This document shows positions 1-10,205 of a stretch of DNA of 64,000 bases, in pieces. Position 1 is the first letter of the stretch; each line of letters begins with the position of its first letter. Both the position numbers and the translations under genes were made by a program. This DNA comes from Salvia splendens. Taxonomy: Eukaryota; Streptophyta; Magnoliopsida; Lamiales; Lamiaceae. The stretch is taken from contig NC_056050.1 in NCBI RefSeq assembly GCF_004379255.2, positions 13,825,410-13,889,409 of the forward strand, in the 5' to 3' direction. The notes beneath the pieces are model-generated. The model had not been told where the DNA came from. It was given only the letters and a program-made list of their open reading frames with translations, and ran no database searches.

Positions 1-1269
1 AATTCCGATGGAGACCAGCTTGACTATCTCATTGAGAACTTCCTTTCTCATGTTGGGGTTGAGCTTGCGTTGCTGGTCATGGTGGGGCTTTGCTCCTTTC
101 TCTAGACGGATCTGGTGCATGCAAAAGTCTAGGCTAATTCCCACCAAATCCGTCAACTTCCACCGGATTGCCTTCTGATTGCGCCTCAGTACCTCCAGCA
201 ATTGCTTTTCCTGCCCCTGGGTCAACTGATTGTTGATGATTACTAGCAGCGTTTCATTCTCCCCCAGATAGGCGTACTTCAAATGTGCTGGAGGCCGCTT
301 AAGTTCTTTTGAAGTTGTGGGTAATTCAGTAGGTAGAGGGTTCTCTTCCGCTTCTCTTCTCAGTGGAGTGCCTTGAGCAGGCAGCTTCTCGAGGCTTGAC
401 AATTGAGCGATCCCGCTTGACCCAGCTGGCCGCGGTCGCTCGCAAAAATCCATCACCGCTTTCGCGATGGCTTGATCATCCATCTCGCCAACTTTCATAG
501 CCTCGTACCAGTCAGCAATTTCCTTCTCAACCTCTTCGTCTGCTGCGGAGTCGGTGAATTGCCTCTGTAGGAACTCCTCCTCGAGATACTCTTGCACCAG
601 AGGCTCGATTACCTCCACCGAGTACACGTTCTCACTGTCCGTCGGCCATTTCATTGCTTCGTCAATGTTGAAAGTGAATTGCTCTCCTTTGAAGTCCAAA
701 CTGATCGTCCCATTGCGGACGTCAATTATAGTGCTGGTTGTGGACAAGAACGACCTTCCCAATAAGACTCCACTAGACTTCTTTGCTGCTAGCTCTGTCA
801 TTTTGATGACGAAGAAGTCGGCTGGGTACAGGAAATTGTTCTCCTTAACTATCACATCTTCGAGAATTCCCTCGGGGTGAATGCAAGAGATGTCGGCTAG
901 CTGTATCATGATGTCAGTGTTGACGAGCTTAGCCTCTCCCAGCTTTTTGTATACGGAATACGACAATACATTGATAAATGCCCCGAGATCACACATTGCG
1001 TGCTCCACTTGAATGCCTCCAATCGAGATTGGGAGTGTGAACATCCCTGGGTCGGTCTTCTTTGATGGGAGGTCACTGCGCTATATCACTGCAGAGACAT
1101 TCTCCTCTGTAATCATTCTTCCTTCTTCATTGACTTTTCCCGCCAGGTAGTCTTTAACAAATTTGTTGATAGGGGGCATTTTCAACGCCGTCAGGAGTGG
1201 CACTTTGACTTCCACGTCCTTGAATAAGCTGGACACATCAATCGTTGCATCTCTCTTCCTTGTAATCAT
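1..1269 (-). pseudogene. Athila-type Ty3/gypsy protease and start of RT (partial)
   Basis: Reading the minus strand from 1269 down gives a gag-protease-RT stretch of an Athila-like element that runs off the left edge. Near 1080 the motif ENVSAVI is followed by a TAG where the related element at 17370 has a glutamine codon. The retropepsin core reads MCDLGAFINVL at about 963-1000, with the second strand (SSGVLLGRSFL) near 765-800. After position 125 the frame gives the N-terminal RT approach (HQIRLEKGAKPHHDQQRKLN), matching the element at 18330. Beyond the TAG the frame appears open to the window edge. It would make the aspartic protease and the beginning of reverse transcriptase of a cytoplasmic retroelement particle. 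The rest of pol lies outside the window. Confidence 0.85.
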
Positions 1270-2297
1270 CGCGCGGTAGGGGTAGGGCTTGGTCTTCTCC
1301 GTTCCTTCGCCTTGACCTTCTCCTGAGGTCTCGCCGCATACCTTCTCTTTTCCCTTATCTCTTCCTCCAGCGGCTTGATCATGGAAGCTGGGGAACTTGC
1401 AGGTAGAGTGGGGCTTTGATACACCTTCCCTGACCTCAGGGAGACCTCGCTGATGTTCTCCCGCCCAGTGGGCTGCACCGTGGCTGGGATCTTTCCTTCA
1501 TTCCCTCTTAGCTTCCCAGTGACATGGCAACTTGAGAGAGCTTCTTTGTAAGTATATCCAGAGCTTACCTCTGCTCTTTTTGAGCCTCCTGGATTTCACG
1601 CATCGCATCATGCTGATGGTGCGGAACCATAGCCTCTCCTGGACCTTCATTCGGGTGCCTGTTGTATCTCTGATTTGAAGGTCCTGCACCGTGGCTGGGC
1701 TGAGGGTAGTCTGACGGTCCATAGTGCTCAGATTGACACTGGGGCTGATGGTATGGTTGGTTCCCTTGGCGTTGTTGGTTCCCTCTTTGATGCGGTGGAA
1801 TACAGCTCACCACTTGAATGTTCGGTTGTCTCCCGGAGTTGCTTGACTGGGGGCCTTGATGTCTATATCCCCAATTCCTTTCCTGTTGTCTGCCTGACCA
1901 ATTGGGCTGACCTCTAGAGGTGGTGGCCATACGTCTTCTCCTTAGGGGCTGGAGGTGGAGGTGCTCTGGCCTTTTCCGCGACTTCTAACAGCCTTTTCTC
2001 CATTTGCTCAAATCAAGCCTCCGAATTCTCATTGCTTCGCGCTTATGCTGCGTGCACCTCTCCTCTTCTGTACTGGCCTCGGGAGGTCTCATAGGATCTT
2101 TTTGCTTCGATCAACCTCTCTTGAATATTCTTTGCTTGACTGAACGGGGTTTTGGAGAAATCCCCTTGGGCAGCTAGATTGAGGTCGTTTTTGCTGTCCA
2201 CCGTCAACCCACCATAGAAGGTTGAATAGACCTCCCGCTCTCCCATTTTGGATTAGGACACGCTTGAAGCAGTCCCTAGAATCTGTCCCAATATTGC
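1270..2297 (-). pseudogene. Athila-type gag fragment, cut at its capsid region by an LTR
   Basis: This continues upstream of the protease fragment. The capsid-like part reads SKNDLNLAAQGDFSKTPF and ERLIEAKRSYE at 2050-2240, equivalent to the PESKDLMNSSSGGNF and EAKK block of the gag at 15850. A QYWDRFRDC motif at the far end matches QYWSRFKGL of other copies. A Q/N/G-rich nucleic-acid-binding stretch follows (1565-1930), then ENISEVSLRSGK (about 1440-1470), the conserved gag-protease linker. Frames change several times, so it is decayed. The sequence stops abruptly at 2297 where a plus-strand LTR starts with TGATAAGG. The gag N-terminus is missing here; an inverted N-terminal piece at 8724-8823 might belong to the same copy. 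Confidence 0.8.
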
Positions 2298-2816
2298 TGA
2301 TAAGGCTCATTTCATGCATCGGTTTCGGGGTAAAATGTACGCTACTTGATCGGTTTATCGCGCCAAGCAAGTGTTAAATGTGCAGGAATGCCGCTTGACC
2401 AAGGCAACAAGGCCAAACTGATCAAGCAAGTACAATAGGGGAAAAGAGGCCAGAAATCGGGGGAGTTGATCAAGGGGAGTAACCAAGCAGGCAAGGAGGG
2501 GACCACAGGCTTCCAGAAGAAGGACACGCGAGGTAATGAGTTGGATGGTGCGCATCATTCTATTAGCAAGGACAACGTTATAGAAGGGGACACGTGCTGA
2601 TATATGAGACGCAAGGACGAAGCTGAGTCATGAATCTGTTACTAAAACGCGTCGTCATTCTAGAAGGAGAGCACGTAGCAATCGATAAGTCGCTCACACT
2701 CAGCGTGAGCGAATATTCCCTGCCAAGATCGTTATCCAGCTGGAAGTCGTGCCTATAAATAGAGGATGTGCCACCACATTAACCAGATCAAATCCTTTAC
2801 TTTCCGTCTTTAGTTT
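2298..2816 (+). repeat. B-type Athila LTR, 5' half only
   Basis: It begins TGATAAGGCTCATTTCATGC and tracks the LTR at 7101 closely for about 520 bp, including a TATA box (TATAAAT, 2754-2760) and the CTTTACTTTCCGTC stretch. Similarity then ends abruptly at about 2816 beside the hAT element. The outer TG end is preceded by ATTGC (2293-2297), with no partner copy found. The downstream half of the LTR, which in the 7101 copy runs to 8215, is missing. Confidence 0.85.
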
Positions 2817-2971
2817 AGTTTTTAATAAAAATTTAAAAACTTCTTCATAAAAATATAACATTAAAAACTCTAAAAACATGTAATAAAGCATAATTATATA
2901 AAAGTCTAGCAATTAAAGTCTTTAGTTCAAGTGTTCAACAAAACATAAAACCATGATAAGCTCAATAGACA

Positions 2972-4924
2972 TCAATCATCAAGCTCATCATAGTCTTCTA
3001 GCTTATCATCATCACTATCATTGGCATCCATTTCATCTTCATCCTCTATTGCTTCATCCTCTTGATCTCCACTTACACAATCCTCAAATTCTTCCTCTTC
3101 CGATTCTTCATCTACAAGCGCAAGCCTTTTCCGTTTCCCTTTCCTTTTTCTAGGTATGATAGGTTCTTTTTTCTTAGAAACTCTAAGACAACTTGAACTA
3201 GATGTAGAAGATTCTTTCCTCTTCTTTGACCTAGTATATGTCCTAGGCTCTCCAACACCCGAAGCCTTATACACCATGTTCCAATCAAGTGTATCATCGT
3301 CATCATGAACCAAATGATTACCACCATCAATATCATCATCATCATCCAACTCCCCAACTAGCCACTCATTGCACTCATCAATATCATCGAGAATAATAGG
3401 ATCAAATTCATCGGTTGCACTAACCTATCATGCAATTTTTGGTTATATTTTACATAAACCAAATCTGGCATCCTCTTATGCTCGAGCCTATTTCCCTTTT
3501 TTGTATGAATCTACAAAATAAATATAATTAATCACCTAATTGTTATTTATAAATATTATTAGAAACTAAATCACTATAAGTACAGTAAGTAATCTTTAAA
3601 AAAAGTACATTAAGTAGTAAAGTAAAGACATTCCAATTGCGCTCACAACCGGAAGCGCTACATGTCAAACTTAAGATTTTGATTGCAAACTTTTGCAAAA
3701 GCCTAGTGTCTTTCCCAAACATAGACCACCAAGTAGCTACACAATCATATATGTTTCCAAATTAGAAAATAGAATTCAAAAATTTTTAAGGACTAAGTTT
3801 AAAGTTTCTCACCGGGATGTACAATCTTCCTTTGCCGTTGCGCAGCCTCGGTACCAAAGAAGTCGCCTGCGGCGTTTGTGTACACATTCAACTATTGAAG
3901 CACCCTATCTTCCTTTGCTTTTGATGTTGCCAATCGATTAATACAAGCATATAACCCTTTAGTCACCACACTATCAAAGTTCAACTCCCTGTTATCATAG
4001 AAGATGCTTGGATTCAGAAAGTATCCAGCTGCATGCAATGGCCTATGGAGTTGACAACTCCATCTTTTATCAATTATCTTGAAAACATCTTCATATTTTT
4101 TTTCAATCCCATTGAAAGACTTCTTGATCGCCTCTTTCGCCTTCTCTATTGCCTCACAGATGTAGCCCATCGCTGCCTTCTTCTCACCATCCACCATTCT
4201 AAGCACTCTTACAAGGGGACCCATTATTTTGAGAATGTAGACGACATTATTCCAAAAGGAAGTCTTCATGACGGTCTTTGTTGCTTCGATCCCCTTCACC
4301 TCCTTTGATAGCTTGTTTTGCATCCACTCATCACAAGTAAACATTTTCCTAAGGTTCTCCCTTTCCTCTTGAAGCCTTTGCAATGATAGATAGGACGTAG
4401 CAAATCGAGTGATACCAAAACCGAGCAATATCCTGGTGGACTAGTGCTACAGCTTTTTTATCAAGAGATTCTTTCACATTCTGTTGCCTCATATTATTTT
4501 TGCTTAGTTTTCCAGCACTTGCAGCTGCACCCCTTTTCATAAACGCATCCATCGGCCCTCTCACTACTGTAGCATCTTCATCTGCATTGCCAATGCCACT
4601 CGTACTATCAGTACCACCTAGATCGACAAACTCTGTATACTTTGCAAAATCTGAGCTTCCAAAATTTTTTTTGGATTGGAAGTGATCCCAAAGCTCATCT
4701 CGCACCTGTTTCGGACAACTAGGACATGGGGCAACCTTTCCTTTCTTGCCCATCAGATGCTCTTTTGCTCTTGTGATGCCCCCGTTCATCTCTTTGTTGC
4801 AAAAGTTGCATTTGACTTTACTAGTCAACTTTTCATCAACGGGAGAACAATACTTCCAGCCCGGATCAGTTCTATTCGAACATTTTCCCCTAGTGGCAGC
4901 TGTTGAAACTTCTCCATGAGACAT
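2972..4924 (-). pseudogene. hAT transposase lacking the DUF659-type core
   Basis: Start at ATG 4924. The first block has a BED-type zinc finger (VKCNFCNKEMNGG ... HLMGKKGKVAPCPSC, about 4730-4820). Then HQDIARFW jumps at about 4435 directly into ITRFATSYLSLQRLQEE, so the segment between these motifs in full-length relatives, which holds the transposase core (DUF659), is gone. Downstream are the SFWNNVVYILKI and RPLHAAGYFLNPS blocks, and at 3632-3740, in another frame, the C-terminal hAT dimerisation signature (LLQKFAIKILSLTCS, SGCERNWNVF). An intron-like gap near 3500-3600 precedes an acidic Asp/Glu-rich tail ending at 2972. Domain order is that of plant BED-hAT transposases; the core loss and frame breaks make it non-functional. 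Confidence 0.85.
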
Positions 4925-5187
4925 TCTTGCAAATAAAAGAAAACAATAAAACATAATAAGTTAACAAAATCCAGAATATTTGCATGCTCTTATTTATCAC
5001 ACAACCTAGCTGATGATATCATTACTTTTTAAGTTTTTATACATTATAGAATGGGTAAAGCATGTAATAGAACAACAAAATAGAAAAATACCTTGTCGGA
5101 AAGCTGACTGCTGGACGCTGGACTGTTGCTGGAAGGTGCTCGGCTGCTGTAGGTGGCGGCGGCGGCGCGAGGGTGGCGGCGTCAAGT

Positions 5188-5306
5188 GGCTGGGCGGTGG
5201 CTGAGTCACTGAGTGGGTGCAGATTGTGAATAGGAGGGGCTGTAGGGTGCAGATTGTGAATAGGAGGGGCTGTATGGCTGGGCGGTGGCTGAGTCACTGA
5301 GTGGGG
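5188..5306. repeat. Short tandem duplications in the hAT 5' region
   Basis: A 30-bp unit beginning GGGTGCAGATTGTG occurs twice in direct succession (5215-5244, 5245-5274). A longer unit, TGGCTGGGCGGTGGCTGAGT and onward, flanks it at 5188-5217 and about 5275-5306. The surrounding 5100-5400 is rich in GGCGGCG runs, unlike the AT-rich neighbourhood. It lies between the transposase start and the element end. Most likely replication slippage in a GC-rich leader. Confidence 0.8.
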
Positions 5307-5739
5307 CTGGAGGGTGCTGGCGGGTGCTGGCTAGGCTGCAACAGGCGGCGGGGGCGGCGCGACAGTGGCGGCGGCGCGACGGTGGGTGGCAGATTGTGGA
5401 AGGACTGAAGGAGTAGAGATGAAAAGCGGCAGATTGGGGTTGTGGAATTAGGGTTTAGAATTATTGGGGTTAGAATTATTGGGGTGGGCTGATTGAGCCT
5501 ATGCAAAATTAAATTAAAAAATAAAAAGCCCAATAAAAGTCAAAATTAGCACTAAAAAGTCAAAATTGGGCTAAAATACCGCTATTGCGGGATATGGTAG
5601 CGCTATGGAACCACGACCGCCACGGGTATGGCGGCCGCCACAGAAAAATGCTACGTATCTGTGTGGCGATAGCGTTTTCATTAAAAACTGATATGCTATA
5701 GCGTAATATCCCCGCTATAGCAGCTATTTAACAACATTG

Positions 5740-7100
5740 GTTCATATGCAGTGGGAGGGGGAAGCGTTAGTTTCAGAAAATAAAAATCATTCATGTCAAA
5801 AATTTTGAAAATACAAAATATCAGATAGTAATAAATAGGCAATATGCATGAAATCGGATAAGTGGAAGATTTGATTACTCTGGGAAGAGTTAGAAAAAGG
5901 ACTCAGTATGTTTACATGTAGAAACTTGATTGCAAAAAAACTTGATCAGTTTGAACGACGTAAGTATGATGGAAATGCTCAATTTTTAAACTTACTGTGA
6001 AGCCTCTCTATATGTGAGTTATAAGACAAAGTACAACACTTTCTACTATCTTTACAAGGAAAAATTTTACGAGAGGCTGAATTTTTTATATTTAGATGAA
6101 AATTGCACAAGTAGAAAGGACTAAAGGCATTAGGACTTAACAAATTTGAGCTTTTTCTTCTTTCGCTCCACGAACCCGCCTTGTCAAGCAACGAACCCCT
6201 TAGTTAACCAAATTGAGCCCATACACTTTGACCCTTCCTTTTGAAACCAGAACTCATATCCATACACTTTTTTCTTTTTCAAACACGTAAGGAAAAGAGG
6301 TCAACAGATGAGTCATTTCAAAGTAAGGGGTAGTACGATAGAAAGTAAAAATAAAAGGGTAGCCGGGTTAAGCGAGTTAGTCAATCAGGTTGATCAAGTC
6401 AGAAATCAAGTCAAAAAAAATGTTGTTATCAAGAAAAGTTTGAGAAAAGAGGGCAGGAAAAGTTGTAATTTGACCCGATAAGTCGGAAGTTAGAAAAAAA
6501 ATAAGCCAAAAGTTCAAGGCTAGAAGTCGCCACTTGACCAAGTAAGATATCTAGTGGCGAAATAAATAGTTCAAATCTTTGGTTTCTTGACTCACGTGTT
6601 TTTCTTTTTATAGTTTATATTTTTAAACTTAGAACCCCTAGGACCCTACCTTGATACACCACTACCCTTAAGCCTCATTACACCCGAAACAAATATCTTA
6701 AGAAACTATCTTGTGCAATCCGATTCGAAGTATTAAATTTGTGGCAATACCGAGTGAACAGTCCTAACATCTCTGGTGAGAAATGAGTGACTGAGTGAAT
6801 CTAACAGTGGTTTTTAAATTGAGCAATCTTGACAAACTGACACTTTGATCAAGTAAAAGCAAAAAAAGAAGAAACATAAGCTGCTGGCAAATGGATTGAC
6901 CTCGACCTCGGGTATGATTGTTGGAAATTTATTCAATCTAATATATCTATGAGAATATGAGTTTCTATTTCGAGTCTTGTTTTCTTTTTCATTTTCTTTT
7001 AATTTCTTGAAATGAGTAAACCATGCCTGAAATTTGCCTTATCTTTTTCTTTTCTTTTTCTTTATACTTGGGGACAAGTATGTTTTAAGTGTGAGCAGTT
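5740..7100 (+). other. Athila 3' untranslated region leading into the LTR at 7101
   Basis: No coding sequence seen. It begins with a purine tract GTGGGAGGGGGAAG (about 5752-5765) like the one after ORF3 of the element at 44974. It contains a block at 6762-6845 (CCTAACATCTCTGGTGAG ... GAGTGAATC ... CTTGACAAACTGACA) shared with 45561-45650 and, inverted, 52312-52395. It ends CTTGGGGACAAGTATG ... TTAAGTGTGAGCAGT immediately before TGATAAGG, the usual pre-LTR signature of this family. The coding part that should precede it is absent, replaced by the hAT element. Confidence 0.75.
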
Positions 7101-8215
7101 TGATAAGGCTCATTTCATGCATCAGTTTAGGGGTAAAATGTACGCTACTTGATCGGTTTATTGTGCGAAGCAAGTGTTAAATGTGCAGGAATGCCGCTTG
7201 ACCAAGGCAACAAGGCCAAACTGATCAAGCAAGTACAATAGGTGAAAAGAGGCCAGAAATCGGGGGAGTTGATCAAGGGGAGTAACCAAGCAGGCAAGGT
7301 GGGCTTCTAGAAGAAGGATACGCGAGGCAATGAGCTGGATGCTGCGCATCATTCTGTTAGCAAGGACAATGTTCTAGAAGGGGACAAGTGCTGATATATG
7401 AGACGCAAGGACAGAGCTGAGTCATGAATCTGTTCCTGAAAAACGTCGTCATTCTAGAAGGAGAGCACGTAGCAATCGATGAGTCGCTCACACTCAGCGT
7501 GTGCGAATATTCTCTGCCAAGATCGTTATCCAGCTGGAGGTCATGCCTATAAATAGAGGATGTGCCACCACATTAACCAGATCCGATCCTTTACTTTCCG
7601 TCATTACTTTAGTTTAGTTTAGCTCTCTAGTTTAGTTCAGTTCTTTAGATAGCTTAGATAAAGTAATGCTTGATTAGAAAGGGTGATCGAAGGAGCGCTG
7701 CAGAAAACTTGATATCTGTCGGCGTATTCTTAAGTTTCCCGACGAGGATCTCCTCGGTTTTACTTGCTTTCGTATTTTCCGAAGTGTTAGCTTAGTTCAA
7801 ATTTCACGTTGTACTGTTCTGAGTTTAGTTTTAATCAAAGTTGCTTTTGTTTTCATCGTGGTGTTTACTGTTTCACGTAGTTAATTTTCATTCCAGTTTG
7901 AAATTCACTTGACCCAGTTGTTAAAATTTCCTTGATCAAGTTAGTAAGTTAAATTCTGTCTAGAGTAAAATCAGTATGTAAAAACTCCCAAAGTTAAAGC
8001 GTGGCAGCAGCCAGCCCCCTGTTCACTACTCATACACTTGATACACTAGCTTCTCTGTGGGATCGACCCCGAACTTGCCACTTTACTGTTAAAGTAGTGC
8101 AAAATTGGGTGTTTATAAATTACTTTGGTAGGAAACGAGTGAGGACGAGATTGCATTGATCAAGTGGCAAAGTTAAATCCACACTCTATTCGCGCCCCCT
8201 CTCGAGGTCCTTCCA
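7101..8215 (+). repeat. B-type Athila LTR, full length
   Basis: It starts TGATAAGGCTCATTTCATGC and ends CCTTCCA just before a primer-binding site. A TATA box lies at 7548-7555, followed by the transcribed leader words found in other copies (CTTTACTTTCCGTC, GTGGGATCGACC). It is unusual in having Athila 3' UTR on its left and a primer site plus gag on its right, so it serves as the 3' LTR of one unit and the 5' LTR of another. That is the arrangement expected for tandem copies or after LTR-LTR recombination. Confidence 0.85.
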
Positions 8216-8218
8216 AAA

Positions 8219-8236
8219 TGGTGTCGTTGTCGGGGA
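8219..8236 (+). promoter_or_regulatory. Primer-binding site (tRNA-Asp type)
   Basis: TGGTGTCGTTGTCGGGGA differs at two positions from the TGGCGCCGTTGCCGGGGA site at 15093. Both changes are C to T. It lies three bases after the LTR end at 8215. Confidence 0.8.
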
Positions 8237-8327
8237 AGCATAGTGTTATTTTATGTTTGTGTGTTGCGCATAGGTGTATATAATTTTGTTTCTTTCTTTC
8301 CTCATTTGTTTTTTTTTTCTTCTGTTG

Positions 8328-8723
8328 ATGAGAAGGTACCACCGCGGCAGCCACTGGAATCACCCTCTTATATACAGAGGCACTAACGCTCATTGGAGAG
8401 TCTAGGAAGCCGGCGTCGTTACCACTCATTACAGAGCCACACTAGCAGCAGCAGCAGCCGTTGACCAACTGACCAGCGATGAAGAAGGAGAGCAAAACGC
8501 ACAACCTAAACCACCACCACTTGAACAAGCAAAAGCAGAGATGGCCCTCGTCGTCGACGACTAAGGAATTGGCTCTCTGCACGCTCATGATGAGAAGAAG
8601 CCCACACATGCCATTTCCGTTACTCCTGGGATGCGGACCATCGCGATCAAGTCCGGAGTACTGACCGTTTTGTCCCATTTTTACGGCCTTTCAAAGGAGT
8701 GTCCGTACGCCTTCTAGGAGGAA
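8328..8723 (+). pseudogene. Athila gag N-terminus (plus copy), broken
   Basis: ATG at 8328 opens MRRYHRGSHWNHPL and runs in one frame to 8723 with in-frame TAG and TAA stops near 8400, 8560 and 8715. Later it reads GVLTVLSHFYGLSKECPYAF, matching the GILPTFSGRRNECPYEFLNEF segment of the gag at 58940, so it is the first quarter of gag. It stops at a perfect 16-bp palindrome (8716-8731), after which the sequence turns into an inverted copy of an earlier part of itself. Confidence 0.75.
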
Positions 8724-8823
8724 TTCCTCCTCACTGGTCAGTTGCTCAGCAGTAGATGACGATGCTGCTGCTGCTGCTAACGCGGCTCTGTAACGAGTGG
8801 TTACTACACCGGCCTCCAGGATC
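8409..8823. repeat. Inverted gag repeat with a palindromic junction
   Basis: The plus-strand arm at about 8409-8487 (CCGGCGTCGTTACCACTCAT ... CAGCAGCAG ... CAACTGACCAGCGA) reappears in reverse complement at about 8726-8823. AGGAGGAATTCCTCCT (8716-8731) is a perfect palindrome at the turning point. The arms are similar, not identical, so the inversion is either old or joins two related copies. Confidence 0.8.
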
Positions 8824-9619
8824 TGGGTATTTAAGACTAACTAAGCTCAAACAGTCAACAAGATATCCGAAAACAAACAACTTTGATTTAAAACAGAACA
8901 CAGAACAGATCTTGGAAAATGCAGAATACAAATCAAGACCGATCGTTTTCAACTACTTAACAAACACAAAAGTTAACTAAGTAACTAGAACTTAAATGAA
9001 AGAAAGCTATAAATCAGAGAGGTCCTCGGTCAGAACTAAAGCGGTGGCGAACGGTCTGGATCTCTCTGTCACGCTCCCTTCTACTCTATAGCTAACCATT
9101 CTTAACTCTCTACTGGAAATTGGAACTAAAACTACTGATAAAAGAAAATAAACCGGAGAAGGAAGAAGATAAAAAGAAGATAAAAAGGAGAAGATCCCGA
9201 GCTATTGCGATGCGCCCTCTATTTATAGGCTCTTCGTAACAACCTCCAGTTATGATAACAAATTTGGCAGCGAATCTTCGTCATTGCTGGAATTGCGCGT
9301 CTTATCCGTCGATACGTGTCCCCTTTTCTGTTTCGCCGTTGTCCTTGGATAACTAATTCAGGATCGCTTTCCTGCGCATCTGCTATACGTGCCCTCTTTC
9401 TGTTTCCCAGTGGTCCCCCGGCTAACTGCTTGACCATCAACTTGATCAACCCACACTTTTTGTTAGCTTAATCTGCCTTTTGCGCTAACATGATCAATTT
9501 GGCCTTGCAGCCCTTGGTCAAGCAGCATTCCTGCACAATTAACACTTGCTTTCCGGGTAAAACTGATCAAGTAGCCTACATTTTACCCTCTAAACCAATG
9601 CATGAAATAGGCCTTATCA
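8724..9619 (-). pseudogene. Inverted B-type Athila LTR joined to a gag start
   Basis: In minus sense the unit starts TGATAAGGCCTATTTCATGC at 9619 and has a TATA box (TATAAATAG, 9222-9230). It continues through about 400 bp of transcribed LTR-like leader and near 8823 passes straight into gag (GLEAGVV-like frame, ALAAAAA, AEQLTSEEE) without a primer site. The LTR 3' end, primer site and leader are therefore deleted. It ends at the palindrome at 8723/8724. It could be the 5' end of the gag at 1-2297, from which it is now separated by 2298-8723. Confidence 0.65.
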
Positions 9620-10205
9620 CAAACCATCATATCAAAACGTCAAACCATACTTAAACATGGATGAAATTAAATATCATTGGCAACTCGGTCTAATGTGTCC
9701 CTAAGCATGCGTGTTTCTAAGTTATTCATGTTAAGTTCATGACATGGATTCACCTTCGGGTTTTTTTTTAAACAAAAACTTAAACTAAAACCTACGAACT
9801 AAAGCAAAAACATAAACTCACGGTCCACCACTTCATCCCCCCAAACTTATTTTCAACAAAGTGTAAAATAAGTTTGTAGAGTCGGTATGGACGTGAGTAA
9901 ACTACTAAAAAGAAAACATACCTTGAAAAATTTCGCGTAGCGGTAGGACGGTGCGAAAATTTGAAAAATTTGAAAAATTGCGCTGGAAACTGCAATTGTG
10001 CGGCGGTCGCCACGGTGAGTCGAAATGTTTCCAGAATGTGGCCGGCGGGCCGCTGCCGCCTCTGCAGCGGTCGCCGGCGAAGGTCAGAACCTGCGAATTT
10101 TGTTTTCAAAAATATGAAAATTAAACAAAAACCAAAAGAAATTGTCTTAAAACCAAAATCAAATAATGATACAAGTGCTCATTTAAAGTCATGAGCTTGA
10201 CTTCT
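9620..10205 (-). other. 3' untranslated region of element Y
   Basis: Minus-strand sequence downstream of the Y accessory ORF. It holds a G-run AAGTTTGGGGGGATG (reverse of 9834-9848), typical of the segment after the Athila accessory ORF, and two GCGACCGC words (10003-10010, 10067-10074 on the plus strand as GCGGTCGC) that recur before the ORF at 47455-47601. No open frame is convincing. The Y 3' LTR is not found; a B-type LTR in the same orientation starts at 9619 instead. Confidence 0.6.
9834..9848 (-). promoter_or_regulatory. Polypurine-like G-run
   Basis: AAGTTTGGGGGGATG on the minus strand, about 360 bp past the accessory ORF stop. It may be a remnant polypurine tract, but no LTR TG end follows it that I can recognise. 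Confidence 0.4.

Larger units (their letters stand above)
2817..5739 (-). mobile_element. hAT DNA transposon, internally deleted, one end recognisable
   Basis: A BED-finger/hAT transposase (next entry) lies between decayed Athila sequences. The right end carries the short GC/AT-patterned subterminal repeats usual for hAT elements (GCTATAGCG-type words at 5575-5725) and ends ...TTTAACAACATTG at 5739, so in element sense it starts CAATGTTGTTAAATAGC. I find no matching inverted copy at the left side near 2817, so the 3' end is truncated or was lost together with the rest of LTR A and Athila internal sequence. Without both ends and with its core domain deleted it should not move by itself. Confidence 0.7.

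Noticed and set aside
2953..3153. His/Leu-rich plus-strand ORF
   Set aside because: Antisense of the acidic tail of the hAT transposase.
8149..8153. ATTGC near 8150 as partner of the ATTGC before LTR A
   Set aside because: It lies inside the LTR, before its CA end and primer site, so it is a chance match.
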